Source: Terebella lapidaria
Taxonomy: Eukaryota > Annelida > Polychaeta > Terebellida > Terebellidae
Direction: 5' to 3'
Assembly: GCA_949152475.1 (NCBI GenBank)
Contig: OX424562.1
Span: 38,860,157 to 38,924,156, forward strand
DNA length: 64,000 nt
Positions within the stretch are counted from its first letter, which is position 1, and every line of letters starts with the position of its first letter. Of the stretch, positions 32,292 through 43,572 are shown in pieces. The notes beneath the pieces were generated by a model. It saw only the letters and a program-made list of their open reading frames with translations. It did no database searches and was not told where the DNA came from. Position numbers and translations under genes: made by a program.

Positions 32292-33932
32292 TCAATAGCT
32301 TCCGAGAATGTATTCTTTGAGTGCGAGTGGGATGGGAAGCTTGCCTTCTAAGTTCTTTGTCACCAGTCCTCCTAAACTCTCCACAATAGATTTCCGGCAC
32401 AGGTCTTTCAGGGACATAACACTCCTTCTTTTCGCCAATATACACTCCACAACCTGGGCGACAGTGTCAGTGGTATATCGCGACGACTCTAGATGCCATT
32501 CTGCAGCTTTCAGCAACTGGTCTATGAAAGTCTGGCTTTCCTGGTAGGTCAAATGATAGTTGATTACGTCAACCAGTGGAGAATAGTGTTCCAAGTTCTC
32601 ACACAGCAGGGTCACTGCATACCGGGCAGGATTATCCAGTACACGGTAGCACTTCCGCTTCACCAAACACTTGAAGATGTTGAACACTTCTGGCAGTACT
32701 CTTTGGTAAACGACACCAGATAATTCGTGCACTGTGTGCCTTTTATTGGCATGTTCACACTTTAGCAAGGTGTTCATCAAGCTGTTCACATGATTCTGCC
32801 AGGAGGACTTCCTCAGAATGATGTCTCTCTTGTAGCTCAGGACGATTTCTAATATCACGAGAACACACTGCATGGCAAGTTGTAGACATTGCACATAATT
32901 TTCCAGCTGAGAGCAGTATTTCGTCATTCGTTCGACGTGCAGTATGTAGTACACCTGGCGAATTGCCCCTTGAACACCGAACTCTAGATCGTCATCTGTA
33001 CTGACGGACGATAAATAATCCACACAGTCTCGAATTTCACTGCCGTAAACATACACATGGAACTTAGAGTCACCTAATTCATTCTGCACAATATGCATTG
33101 ATGCCTTATCGGGATGTCGAGCAACGTCACACATAGTATTTTGGATATGTTCACAAATTGTATACAGACTGGAATTATATGGCGCAGACGACCTTGTGCT
33201 CAGACCTGACTCCACCAACAACTTAGCCAATAAAACAAAATTCGTTTCTCCTTCTGGCTCAGCACGCCGAGAAGACAGTTCCACCAAGGCATTGCGAGTT
33301 CGGCTAGATGACTGGATTAGACAAGCGTTCACATCAGCCCCAGCTCTCACCAGTTTGGGAATCAGATGTGGTTGCAATGTAGATGCGAGCATTAAAGGCG
33401 TTTTCCCTCTCCTGTTTACTGAATTGATATGGACTTCGATGTTCTCATCATTCATAACAAAATCAAAGCATTTTGTTGCATGATGACATAAAGTCATGTG
33501 TATCACATTCTCACCAGACTGGTCAGAGTAGCCAATCCCCCCCTCAACATGCCGCAAGAGAACTTCCAGGCACTGCACGCTATCCATGGCGATGGCATAT
33601 CTGACAGGTGAGATTCGCCTTCGAACGCTGTGAACAATACCATGTCCAAAATCATCCACTTTCGCTCCTAGAGATAAACAAGTTTCAAGTAAATCCTCCC
33701 TTTTCTGTTTTATGGCCCCAAAAAGAATAAGTTGAACACACGCTTGTGTGAGTTGATCGCTTCTTTTGTGCAGAATATATTCAATGAAGTCCATACGCAA
33801 CTTCAATGCCTCGTCGATAACGGCTTCAGTCACGTCGTCCAGGCTATGTAATATATCCTCTGGACAACGCTCTGAGGAGAGTAAATCTTTAAGGGAAGGA
33901 ACCTGCTGTGATCTCATCCTGTACTGAGCCAT
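32292..33932 (-). CDS. Ankyrin-repeat SOCS-box protein, single exon
   Basis: An uninterrupted 546-aa protein. An N-terminal helical segment (SLDDVTEAVIDEALKLRMDF) is followed by ankyrin-type units over residues about 60-206 (LLETCLSLGAKVDD; SPVRYAIAMDSVQCLEVLLR; GKTPLMLAST...LVRAGADVNAC). Then comes a long all-helical middle of unknown fold. A C-terminal SOCS box starts near residue 507: BC box SLKDLCRKSI, exactly the S-L-x3-C-x3-I pattern for Elongin C, and a Cul5 box LPIPLALKEYIL. The protein is therefore expected to be a substrate receptor of a CUL5-Elongin BC ubiquitin ligase, in the manner of ASB proteins, although it is not a clear orthologue of any vertebrate ASB I can name. A paralog lies 1.7 kb upstream on the same strand. 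Confidence 0.88.
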   Translation of the reverse strand: MAQYRMRSQQVPSLKDLLSSERCPEDILHSLDDVTEAVIDEALKLRMDFIEYILHKRSDQLTQACVQLILFGAIKQKREDLLETCLSLGAKVDDFGHGIVHSVRRRISPVRYAIAMDSVQCLEVLLRHVEGGIGYSDQSGENVIHMTLCHHATKCFDFVMNDENIEVHINSVNRRGKTPLMLASTLQPHLIPKLVRAGADVNACLIQSSSRTRNALVELSSRRAEPEGETNFVLLAKLLVESGLSTRSSAPYNSSLYTICEHIQNTMCDVARHPDKASMHIVQNELGDSKFHVYVYGSEIRDCVDYLSSVSTDDDLEFGVQGAIRQVYYILHVERMTKYCSQLENYVQCLQLAMQCVLVILEIVLSYKRDIILRKSSWQNHVNSLMNTLLKCEHANKRHTVHELSGVVYQRVLPEVFNIFKCLVKRKCYRVLDNPARYAVTLLCENLEHYSPLVDVINYHLTYQESQTFIDQLLKAAEWHLESSRYTTDTVAQVVECILAKRRSVMSLKDLCRKSIVESLGGLVTKNLEGKLPIPLALKEYILGSY

Positions 33933-34336
33933 AATTGCGTATTATTTACCCGTACAACGTGGACACATATATTTGCAAGTATAAATAGAGTCTCTCAACT
34001 AGTATGTATATCCACAACTACCAAGGTCGAAGTTCACATTTACCTTATCTCTGGTAGTTGTGTGCACGCCACGTACTCCTATGATACTGATAGCGATACA
34101 CAGGTATTGTCGTTGTAGCTGACTGGCTGTATGGAGGGTATCTATCCAGAAATACCCGCACTGTGTATACCATGTTTAGATTTTGGAGCGCCTCAATTAT
34201 CGATATTGGGACCATTCATTTTTAGTGCCCATTGGAATGATTTGCTGTTTGGTTTGAAAATGAATGTCGTGTTTTTGAATATGCAGCTGGTAATAAAATA
34301 TGTTGCTGTGAGAAAAATGATCAGGGCGTCAAGACA

Positions 34337-35451
34337 AAGAAGAAGAAGAAGAAATAAAGCTTAACGGCACTTTGGGCTCAAGAAGGCCATTTTAGTGCCA
34401 AACAAAGATATAAAAGTAGTATCAAGAATGATGAAAACCGCAAGTTCTACAATTAAAAATTGGTAGTGAACAGTAAAAGCTTACAAGGTTAGTGGTGAAG
34501 AATTGATGACTAGATCTAGACTCAAAGGCGTTGACTAGAATTGTATGACTTAAAATAAAAGTAATTTCCCGAAAGAAATTGAGGATTTTATAAATATTAA
34601 TATCATTGAATAAATCAAATATTGACTGACACTCGTGGAACATGCGACGAGTGTCAGCCAAATCTTGACAATGTACCAGGACATGTTCAACCGTCAGCCA
34701 CTCTCGACAGGGCACACACACAGGGGCCTCCTCCCCACGGAGCAGGTAACCCTGAGTAAGGTATGTATGCCCTATACGAGCCCGTGACATGACCAGTTGA
34801 TCACGCCTGGACATTTCGTTTATTGGGGTACAACAACCAAGTGTTGGTTTGACTTTGTGTAATTTGTTATCAACCTGTTCATCCCAGAATGACTGCCATT
34901 CTGCGTACAAGTATGTGTGGATGAGCAGCTTGAAATCAGAATGTGGCACCCTGGAAAATGTGACGTCCAGATCAAGAGCTGCTCTGGCAGCCCTGTCGGC
35001 ACGCTCATTCCCAGGAATGTCCACATGACTGGGTACCCAACAAAATACTACAACTTTATGCATTTGAAAAATACGTTGATGTTCAGTTAAAATATCCAAA
35101 AGTAGAGGATGGTCAATATTACGATTCTCTATAGCTTGGAGGGCTGATAGAGAATCTGAACGAATGACAGAACCAAGTTCTCCGGACCGGCGGATATGGG
35201 ACAGTGCTAATAGTATTGCTTTCAGTTCAGCTGTGTAAACTGAACACACATCAGGGAGACGTTGTTTGTATGTTCTCCCTGAGGTGACAGCGGCACAGCC
35301 TACTTTATTACCATCCTTAGAACCATCAGTATACATAAACTTAAAATTTGGATAATTTAACTGAACATCACTAAAACTACTGTGAAAATCCAAAGGGTTG
35401 ATGGTAGACTTCTTCCCAATCCTGAGAGAAAAGTCAGTTATGGGAGTTTTA
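34337..35451 (-). mobile_element. RNase H LINE, 5'-truncated copy B
   Basis: The - strand encodes about 330 residues of the C-terminal end of a non-LTR polyprotein of the I superfamily type: RNase H with catalytic residues in YTDGSKDG, YTAELKAI, SDSLSALQA and NERADRAAR, then a Cys/His block (CVPCREWLTVEHVLVHC), then a 3' UTR ending in (TTC)n at 34337-34353. The frame is open from the truncation point to its stop. Truncated on the 5' side just before the RNase H. It sits between the two SOCS-box genes. Confidence 0.88.
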
Positions 35452-35498
35452 TGGGAGAATACATACAATATGAGGGCGCAAAAAAGGTGATGCTGATG

Positions 35499-35526
35499 TT
35501 TTTTTTTTTGTAATTTAAGTTTATTT
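35499..35526 (-). terminator. AATAAA followed by an 11-A run, 3' end of the SOCS paralog
   Basis: On the - strand AATAAACTTAAATTAC is followed at once by eleven A. The counterpart 3' end of the ankyrin-SOCS gene has the same AATAAACT(C/T)AAAT but no A run. This looks like a reverse-transcribed poly(A) tail, or a chance A tract. Confidence 0.5.
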
Positions 35527-35631
35527 GAATACATGTAGCGTTATATCTGAGACATTCGAATATATATAATGTAATGTCCAAATTGTACACATTGGTACAG
35601 TTAGGTAGACTTTGTAATCCAATAATTGTAT

Positions 35632-36930
35632 TCAACGGCTTCCAAGAATGTACTGTTTGAGTGCGCGTGGGATGGGCAGCTTGTCTACTAAGTTATCCGT
35701 CACTGTTCCACCTAGACTCTCCACGATGGACTTCTGACACAGAGCTTTCAGGGTCATCACAGTCCTTTGTTTCGTCAATATACACTCCACAACCTGGGCG
35801 ACAGTGCCAGTGCCATACCGAGTCGACTCTCTCCGTTGTTCTGCAGCTTTCAGCAACAGGTTTATGAAAATTCGACTTTCCTGGTACGTCATATGATAGG
35901 TCAGAATATCAACCAGTGGAAAATATCGGTTCAAGTTTTCACACAGCAGCGACACTGTAAAGCCTGCAAGATTATGTAGATTTGATACACGGTAGCACTT
36001 TCGCTTCATCAAACACTCGCAGATATTGAATACCTCTGGCAGTACTGTTCGGTAAACAATGTCACAGAGTTTAAGTGCGGCGTGTCTCGTATTGACATAT
36101 TCGCGATTGGACAGGTTGTCCAACATTTGAATCATGTGGCTATTTCTCACATGATTTGAAATATATTTCTTGTAGCTCAGGATGATTTCTAACATCTCCA
36201 GAACACACTGCATTGCAAGTTGTAGACATTCCAGATAACTTTCCAGCTGAGAGCAGTCTTTCGTCATTTGGTCGATGCACAGTATTTGAAACACCTGGTG
36301 AATTGCTCCTTGAACACCGAACTCCAAATCGTCATCTGTACCGATGGACGATAAATAATCCACACAGTCTCGAATTCCACTACCGTAAACATTCACGTGG
36401 AATGTGGAGCCTCCTGGTGCGTTCTTCACGATATACATTGATGCCTTCTCGGGATGTTTAGTAAGACCTTTCTTAGTGTTGTGGATATGATCGCAAACTG
36501 CGTACAGACTGGAATTATTTGGTGCAGACGACCCTGTGTTCAGACCTGACTGCACCAAGAACTTAGCCTGTGAAACAAAATTCCTTTCCCCTTCTGGCTC
36601 AGGACACGTGGAGGACAGCCTCCGAATTTTGTTGGCAAATGCATGTCGGAGGGCATCTGGGTTTGCTCCTATAGCTATGCAGATTTCAAGTAAATCCACT
36701 CTTTTTTGCTCGATGGCTCCAAGAAGAATAAGTAAAACACACGCTTGTGTGAGTTGATCGCTTCGTGTGTGCAGAATATATTCAATGACATCCATACGCA
36801 ACTCCAATGCTTTGCTTATAACAGTTTCATTTATGTCGTCCAGGCTTTGTAATATTTCCTCTGGATCACGTTCTAATGATAATACTCTAAGGACGCGATC
36901 CTGATAGGACTTCCCCCTGTAGCGAGCCAT
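35632..36930 (-). CDS. SOCS-box paralog lacking ankyrin repeats, single exon
   Basis: An intact 432-aa frame that aligns with the 546-aa neighbour from end to end, except that about 114 residues (neighbour positions ~104-222, holding most ankyrin units) are missing in frame, between NKIRRL and EPEGERNF. The N-terminal helices, the helical middle (DCVDYLSSIGTDDDLEFGVQ) and the SOCS box are kept: BC box TLKALCQKSI from residue 393 and Cul5 box LPIPRALKQYIL. It should still bind Elongin BC and CUL5 but has lost the likely substrate-binding repeats. The frame is open over its full length, which argues for use. Homology with the neighbour continues about 150 bp upstream of the ATG. Confidence 0.85.
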   Translation of the reverse strand: MARYRGKSYQDRVLRVLSLERDPEEILQSLDDINETVISKALELRMDVIEYILHTRSDQLTQACVLLILLGAIEQKRVDLLEICIAIGANPDALRHAFANKIRRLSSTCPEPEGERNFVSQAKFLVQSGLNTGSSAPNNSSLYAVCDHIHNTKKGLTKHPEKASMYIVKNAPGGSTFHVNVYGSGIRDCVDYLSSIGTDDDLEFGVQGAIHQVFQILCIDQMTKDCSQLESYLECLQLAMQCVLEMLEIILSYKKYISNHVRNSHMIQMLDNLSNREYVNTRHAALKLCDIVYRTVLPEVFNICECLMKRKCYRVSNLHNLAGFTVSLLCENLNRYFPLVDILTYHMTYQESRIFINLLLKAAEQRRESTRYGTGTVAQVVECILTKQRTVMTLKALCQKSIVESLGGTVTDNLVDKLPIPRALKQYILGSR

Positions 36931-37130
36931 AACTATTTATTTTCTACCCACAGAAAATGGACACATATATTTGCAAGCATTAAAAACATAGTCACTATCA
37001 ACCAGGATGTATATCAACAACTACTAAAGTCCACATTTACCCTATCTCTCCTAGTTACGTGCACACCACACACTCTTATCATATTGATAACTAGACATAA
37101 AACCCTTGAGGCTTTGTGGCATCCCCCAAT

Positions 37131-38640
37131 TTTAGGTTGCTGTACCTTTGGTTCGATAACTTGCTGTGGCGTTGCGTCCGTCGACTGATCGAATCTTTCT
37201 GAAATTTTGCACAAAAATGCCGAAACATTTCTCGAGAGGGAAGTATTCTTTTAGTTTTTCGCAATTTTCCCAAAATGAAAACCGGCCAATTTTGGACTTT
37301 GACAGTTGTTTTCTCAAAATCTGTTCAGTAACTTTTTTTGTTATTGATGCATAACACTCCCTATATGTACCCCTCTGACGTGTATAAGTTTCGTTGCCCT
37401 TGAATTGCTCGAAGTGGGCCATTGTGGGCCCAAACTCTACCCAAACGGGATTTTCCCATGTTAAGTTCTCCTATGCTTTATAATAGGAGTTCTCCTATGC
37501 GACCATCCTCTACGAAAATAACGTTCATTTCTCACTGTGATGCACCGTTTCCGAGATATCGCCGAAATGGGCTTTTTCCCAAATATCTCACTTAGTATTG
37601 AGATTAGAGATTAAGAATCAATTGTGGTCGTATAGCAAATGATATATGCTGAATATTCTCACGATCTTGAATTTGACATTTGACCTCATTTCCAAGGTCA
37701 CAGGGCTAATATCTCGCTTATTATCGACTTTACAGGTTATGAATCAATTATGAACATTGATTATCGATTTTACAACTTAGGAATCTGTTATGAACATATC
37801 GGAAATGATATATGCAGATTATCCTTGTGACCTTGAATTTTACCTTTGACCTAAATTTCAAGTTCATAGAACAAAGTGGATAATATCTCGCTTATCATCG
37901 AATTTACAGCTTAGGAATCAATCATGAACATATATAATGATATATATTGAACATTGCCATAACCTTGAATTCGAGTTTGACCTCATTTTCAAGAGCAAAG
38001 AACAAAATGGCTAATATCTTGCTTCTCTATTGACTTCATGGCTTGGGAACCAATTGTGGACATATAGAAAATGATATACACTGAATATTCTGATGACCAT
38101 GAATTTGACTTTGACCTTATTTTCAAGGTCAGAGCAAGATTGCCCAATGTACAGCTTAGGAATCAATCGTAAACATACAGAAAATGGTGTATGCTGAATA
38201 TTGTCATGGCCTCGAATCCGAGCTTTGACCCCATTTTCAAGGTCACAGGACAAAATGGCTAATATTTCGATTCTTATCGACTTTATAGCTTGGGAAAATA
38301 ATATGGGCTGAATATTCTGATGACCTTGAACTTGGCCCCAATTCTTGAGGACAGAACACACATACGTTAATATCTCTTATTACCGACTTTACAGCTTAGG
38401 AATCAATTGTGCACATATAGGAAATGATAAACATCATCATATTATTATTATTATTATAGGGAATGATGTTTGCCGAATATTTTGATGACATTGAATTTTG
38501 ACCTCATTTTTGAGGTTATAGAACAAAATTGCTAATATCTTCCTCTCGTGACCTTGAATTTGATCAGACCTTATTTACAAGGTCACAGGACAAAAAGACT
38601 AATATCTAATTTATAAAACATATATTATCCGGTAGCCTGT
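37131..38640. mobile_element. TIR element, copy 3 (TCAAGGTCA-rich)
   Basis: Left end TAGGTTGCTGTACCTTTGGT is a diverged form of TAGGTTACCGGACC; right end TCCGGTAGCC near 38629-38638 is a one-base variant of copy 1's end. The inside carries the same 120-bp-type units as copy 2 (AATGATATATGCTGAA; TTTGACCTCATTTTCAAGGT; AATATCTCGCTTATTATCGA). No coding frame. Confidence 0.6.
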
Positions 38641-38644
38641 CTTG

Positions 38645-39640
38645 ACCTTTGGGCCAATTTTTCTTCTCTAATTGTGAGAGTAGACTGATAAAACAATGAT
38701 TATGAAATCGAACACAGGTGGGAGTGCAACAAGTAGTACAAATGCCCGTCAGACATTTGCCATCAGAATATACTTATTCGGTGTTTCTGGCTTTCAATAT
38801 AAGCTTCAGGTACTATTGCCAATTTTTTGCCAATTCTTTAGAATCGCATGTCATGGTGATAGTCTCATGGATAACCATGGAATTTCCAAGCCAATACAAT
38901 GATTTCAAAACCTAGTACATGTACATGTATCATCATATATCTCGACTTTGATAGCAACTATATCAAGCACATCAACTTGATAGTGCATTTTTTATTATGT
39001 ATTGTCTTTTAATCATAATTCAAGGCACATCTCAATGAGTATTAAACGTCACAGAAATGACAGATGTTAAATTAAAAGTTCTACAATCATGATACAAGCA
39101 AAATTAACTTGTTACAGCCAAATAAAACCATGGTAGTTTGGTCACTGCACGTGCAATACAGCTAGAAAACAAAACAGTACATGTAGTTTCAACCAATCAG
39201 CTTGTTTTTTCTATAGCTAAATGTAATTGACTGGCGAACCAGCCCTAGACATACTTTCCAGCCTGTTATCTTCAGCATTGGCTCATCACATATAACCACA
39301 ACTCAAAACAGTTAAGGGAGCATGGATTAGAGTTATGGAAACGCGTGGACTTATTTTGTATATAAATATTATATTCTTTGCACAGTTAGACCATTTACTA
39401 TGCACCGTAACATATATCACGAGGAGCTTGGACGACGTGCGGGTTTGCTTTTGACACATGGGTTGTCAGGGTACCCCAGAAACAAGACTGAATCAGCAGT
39501 ATAGAGGTCAAACTGATATTCTTGAGAAACCAACAGAATGAATGTCAAACTAGATGTCCAGGCCTAAAGAAGCCTTGGAGGCATTTCGGTGCTAAGACTA
39601 ATTTATAATATTCATAACATATTTGCCACAGGCTCTACGA
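38645..39640. other. No gene seen
   Basis: AT-rich, no recognisable domain or repeat. Confidence 0.4.
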
Positions 39641-39644
39641 CGCA

Positions 39645-40735
39645 TCGTTCCCAGGATATCGACGGAAATGAAAAAAATTGAGGTCAAGGTCAAAGTTCAT
39701 CCATAACACCCCTAAGAAAATAATTTACGTTTCGCTCTACGATGCAATGTTTCCGAGATATCGCCGAAAACGAAAAATGCCAACTCGGCAAAATAATTTC
39801 AGGTCAAGATCAGAGTTCATCCATAATACCCCTTAGATATGTTTGTCTAGGGCGACGAGTCCGAAAATAACGCCCGTTTCGCTCTACAACGCACTGGTCC
39901 TGAGATATCGCCGAAAACGAAAAATGCCGACTCGGCATAAAAATTGAGGTCAAGGTCAAAGTTCATCCATAGTACCCCTTAGACATGTTTGTCTAGGGCA
40001 ACGAGTCTGAAAATAACGCCTGTTTCGCTCTACGATGCACCGTTTCCGAAATATCACCGCAATTGGAGGTCAAGGTACATCTATAATACCCCTCAGACAT
40101 GTTTGTCTAGCGCGACGAGTCCGAAAAAATGCACCGTTTCTGAAATATCGTCGAAAATGAAAAATCCGACTCAGCAAAAAAGCTTCAGGTCAAGGTCAAT
40201 GTTCATCCTTAATACCCCTTAGAGAAGTTTGTCTAGGGCGACGAGTCTGAAATTAAGGCCTGTTTCGCTCTATGACACACTGTTTCCGAGACATCGCTGA
40301 AAACGAAAAATGCCGACTCGGCCAAAAAAATTGAGGTCAAGGTGAAAGTTCATCCATAAAACCCATTAGACATATTTGTCTAGGGCGACGAGTAAGGAAA
40401 TAACGTCCGTTTCGTTCTACGACGCACCGTTTTTGAGATATCGACGAACGAAAAATGCCAACTCGGCAAAAAAATTTTAGGTCAAGGTCAAAGTTCATCC
40501 TTAATACCCCCTAAGACATGTTGTCTTGGGCGACGAGTCCGAATAACGTTCATTTCGCACTGCGATGCACCGTTTCCGAGATATGCCGGAAAAGGTAAAA
40601 TGCCGACTCGGCAAAAAAAAAATTGAGGTCAAGGTGAAAGTTCATCCTTAATATCCATTAAACATGTTTGTCTAGGGCGACGAGTCCGAAAATAATGCCC
40701 GTTTCGCTCTACGACACACCGTTCCCAAGATAATA
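39645..40735. repeat. Tandem array of about nine ~115-bp units
   Basis: Unit phrases in order: GAGGTCAAGGTCAAAGTTCA, TCCATAATACCCCTTAGACA, TGTTTGTCTAGGGCGACGAG, TCCGAAAATAACGCCCGTTT, CGCTCTACGACGCACCGTTT, CCGAGATATCGCCGAAAACG, AAAAATGCCGACTCGGCAAA. Each unit contains a GGTCAAGGTCA-type word and the small palindrome GCCGACTCGGC. Units differ by 10-20 percent and by small deletions. Confidence 0.85.
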
Positions 40736-40957
40736 ATATATAATATCAATAACTCGGTATTATTATAATATATAATTAAAATAACAATAATATCAAAAAC
40801 TTTGTCTTACGAAATGTCGTTGGGATGTATTCTACACAGTATTTAATATTACTACGAACGGACCACGACACCACGAATATGACATCGCCGTAAGAACTCT
40901 TGTACACTTGAACTCACTCAAAGAATGGGTATGTCATACTCTAAAAAATGTATACCT

Positions 40958-41407
40958 AAGTCGGTGACGCTTGACTGAAATCGGTGTTACGACAAACATG
41001 TGGAGTAATTTAGGGATAACTAAATTACAATATATTTGTGCATATGCACAGGATATATGAAACATGAGATGATTATCTTAATTCCTGTGTGGAGATTATT
41101 GAAATACAATGTCCAGAACTTCTTGAAAATGACGATGATTGTGATCACCGTGTCAAAATTGGGGTAAATATCGGCGGAAAAAACCTTATTTCTTGGGAAT
41201 ATCAACTGCTGCTAACATTTGTGAAGTACATAAATGAGTATCTCGGACATCGTATCATCCCCCTCATTTTCTGTATGTATGCCTTATATTGCAGAAATTG
41301 AATTTTTCTTACGGAGTGTCGAGGTCGTCTAAAAAATCTGAGCTCAAGTCGGTGACAATAACATGACCTGACCCCTAGACAAAAAAAACTAGGTCAGTCA
41401 CCGACTT
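40958..41407. mobile_element. Candidate 450-bp MITE with AAGTCGGTGAC ends
   Basis: AAGTCGGTGAC at 40958-40968 and GTCACCGACTT at 41397-41407 are inverse complements. A further direct AAGTCGGTGAC at 41346 makes a local stem with the right end. No coding sequence of note. Confidence 0.4.
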
Positions 41408-42680
41408 AAGATATGTTGCAGGGTGTTTTGGATTGAGGTTTGGAGAGCACACTGTCCTGGGGCTCGTTTCTCGAGCAGTTCGTAAGTAGGTTTCGTACTC
41501 AATGGTTTAAGAAACAACTTAAGTAATGCGCAAGCAATTTCGTAAGGCTGTTTCTCAAACCTAACTTACGCATTTCTCAAATGTGTGTTCGTAAGTAATG
41601 CAAAGCGAGTTCGTAAGTAATGGCCGGTGGTAGTTTCTATGGTAACGCGTGCATGAGTGATGTTACTTGAGCAGTGACAGACGAGTGAGTGTTTACACCT
41701 ACGTACTGTTGGACTCTATAATGGGTTTGCTCTTTCATTAATCTGACTAAATTTTCGATAAGCTCAGACGATAATGGCTTAATCAAAAAGGGAAATGAAT
41801 CAACACATCAAGATAGAGCCTAAATGTACTGGCACATTCAACTGGGAAATCATATATTGCGGAGTGGCGACCTTGAACTTGACCTTCAAAGTCAAAACGA
41901 CTTTTTTGTCGAAAAAAAACCCGATGATGTTCGTCTTTGATGGCGATTTTCTCAAAATCTATTCAGACAGTACTGTTTCCTCAAAATCACGCATACGATT
42001 TTCCTATGTTAAGTCAAACTAAAGTCAGGATACTTATTTTTGACTGACGATAGACTGAATCTCATGAATTATTATAGTTTTTACAGCATGTCAATAGCTC
42101 AATTATTTGTGAAGATATGACAGTTTTAGCGAAAATTTTGGGCTAACTTTTTTGTACCTAATTAATAAATTAATTAATGAGTATTCATGCGTCACAAGGG
42201 TAAAACAAGGTAATTAACACGATTAAAGTAATGAAACGTCTATTTTCAAACACATACGATGATAATGTGAGCTTTATTTAATAATAATAATAATCAGATT
42301 TATTTTGCCATGTATGTACTTTGTTTGGCATGAGATATAATCAGTATTCAGTTTCCAGAATTGGTTGCCAAGGTAACGATTCTCGAGATATGACCCATAG
42401 CAACCATGGTTACTAGGGACCCAACGCCCTGAATATTGAAATAGTTACCATAAAACCGGTGATGTTAACAAGAGCCTCTTCTGGAATCCATTGAATAATT
42501 TTAAACAACGAGTTAAGCCCCCTAGCAACCACGTCCCCATGGACCGTATGTTAAGTACGGTTGGTATGGTGACCAGACGAGCCCGATGACCAGCATGCGC
42601 GGACACACTCTGGTGAGGAAGATGTCACAAGGAATGCTCTACAATCTGGGATCGCAGCGCGGAAGGCATTTTTGCTTAAG

Positions 42681-43110
42681 GTAGTCCGCTCCGAACAGTG
42701 AGAGGAGGGGTCAAAGAGTTTTTTAGAATAAATAACTGTATCAACATAATCTAAAACTCCATAATGACATATTTTATAAAGTAACTGATCAGCATCCTAA
42801 AACTGAAAAGGGAATAGGGGGTCACCAAATCCGTTCGCATGGAAAAGACGATGCAAGATGTGAATATGGACGAAAAAATGTGCAAAAATGCTCTAATTTA
42901 TGTCATTTTAGGTGATTTTGATTTTTAGGTGAATGTTTGTGATTTTGATCGAATATGTCGAAGAAACCAGCACGGTGACCCCCTATTTTCTTTTCAGTAT
43001 TAGGATGCTGATCAGTTACTCTATAAAATAGGTCATTTTGAAGAGATAATATTCAAGGCATAACTTTTAAATTTGGACTCTTCGTTACCTCACTGTTTGT
43101 AGCGGACTAC
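42681..43110. mobile_element. 430-bp MITE with long imperfect inverted arms
   Basis: Ends GTAGTCCGCT (42681-42690) and AGCGGACTAC (43101-43110). Arms extend about 140 bp inwards, for example AACTGATCAGCATCCTAAAA against ATTAGGATGCTGATCAGTTA, and AGGGGGTCACC against GGTGACCCCCT. Nested inside the larger TIR segment. Confidence 0.8.
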
Positions 43111-43572
43111 GTGAATATGGAGTTTCTATTATATATAAGTTTATTCTGCAAATTGTGTACATAAAATGTCGTGAAATGAGTAATTTTGTATGTACTCCGC
43201 GGCATACACCATATTTGAAATGATAAGAAGTTATCATTAAAAGTGAACTCTCAAAAATATAGCCATGACAGGATCGCATTATTTAATGAAAGGCAGACAA
43301 TACCAATGACCTAGTCCTATCATTTCATCATACTACACATCAGTGTTGAATATAATAACAATATTATTGGATACTTGGATGAATAAGCGTTAGGTAGAGT
43401 AATTTGATATGAAATATGAACTTCATACAGAGTTAACACTGAAAGTATACATGCGCAATTACTTACGACACCTTCAGAAGTGACGTAAATGTTACGCAAT
43501 GTGTTTAATCTAAGAACGTTTCGAGAAACAGGGTGCATTACTTACGCCCTTGGCGTAAGTACAGGTCGAGAA

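Noticed and set aside
39645-40735. CRISPR-like array
   Set aside because: Units are contiguous ~115-bp tandem copies without unique spacers, in an animal genome.
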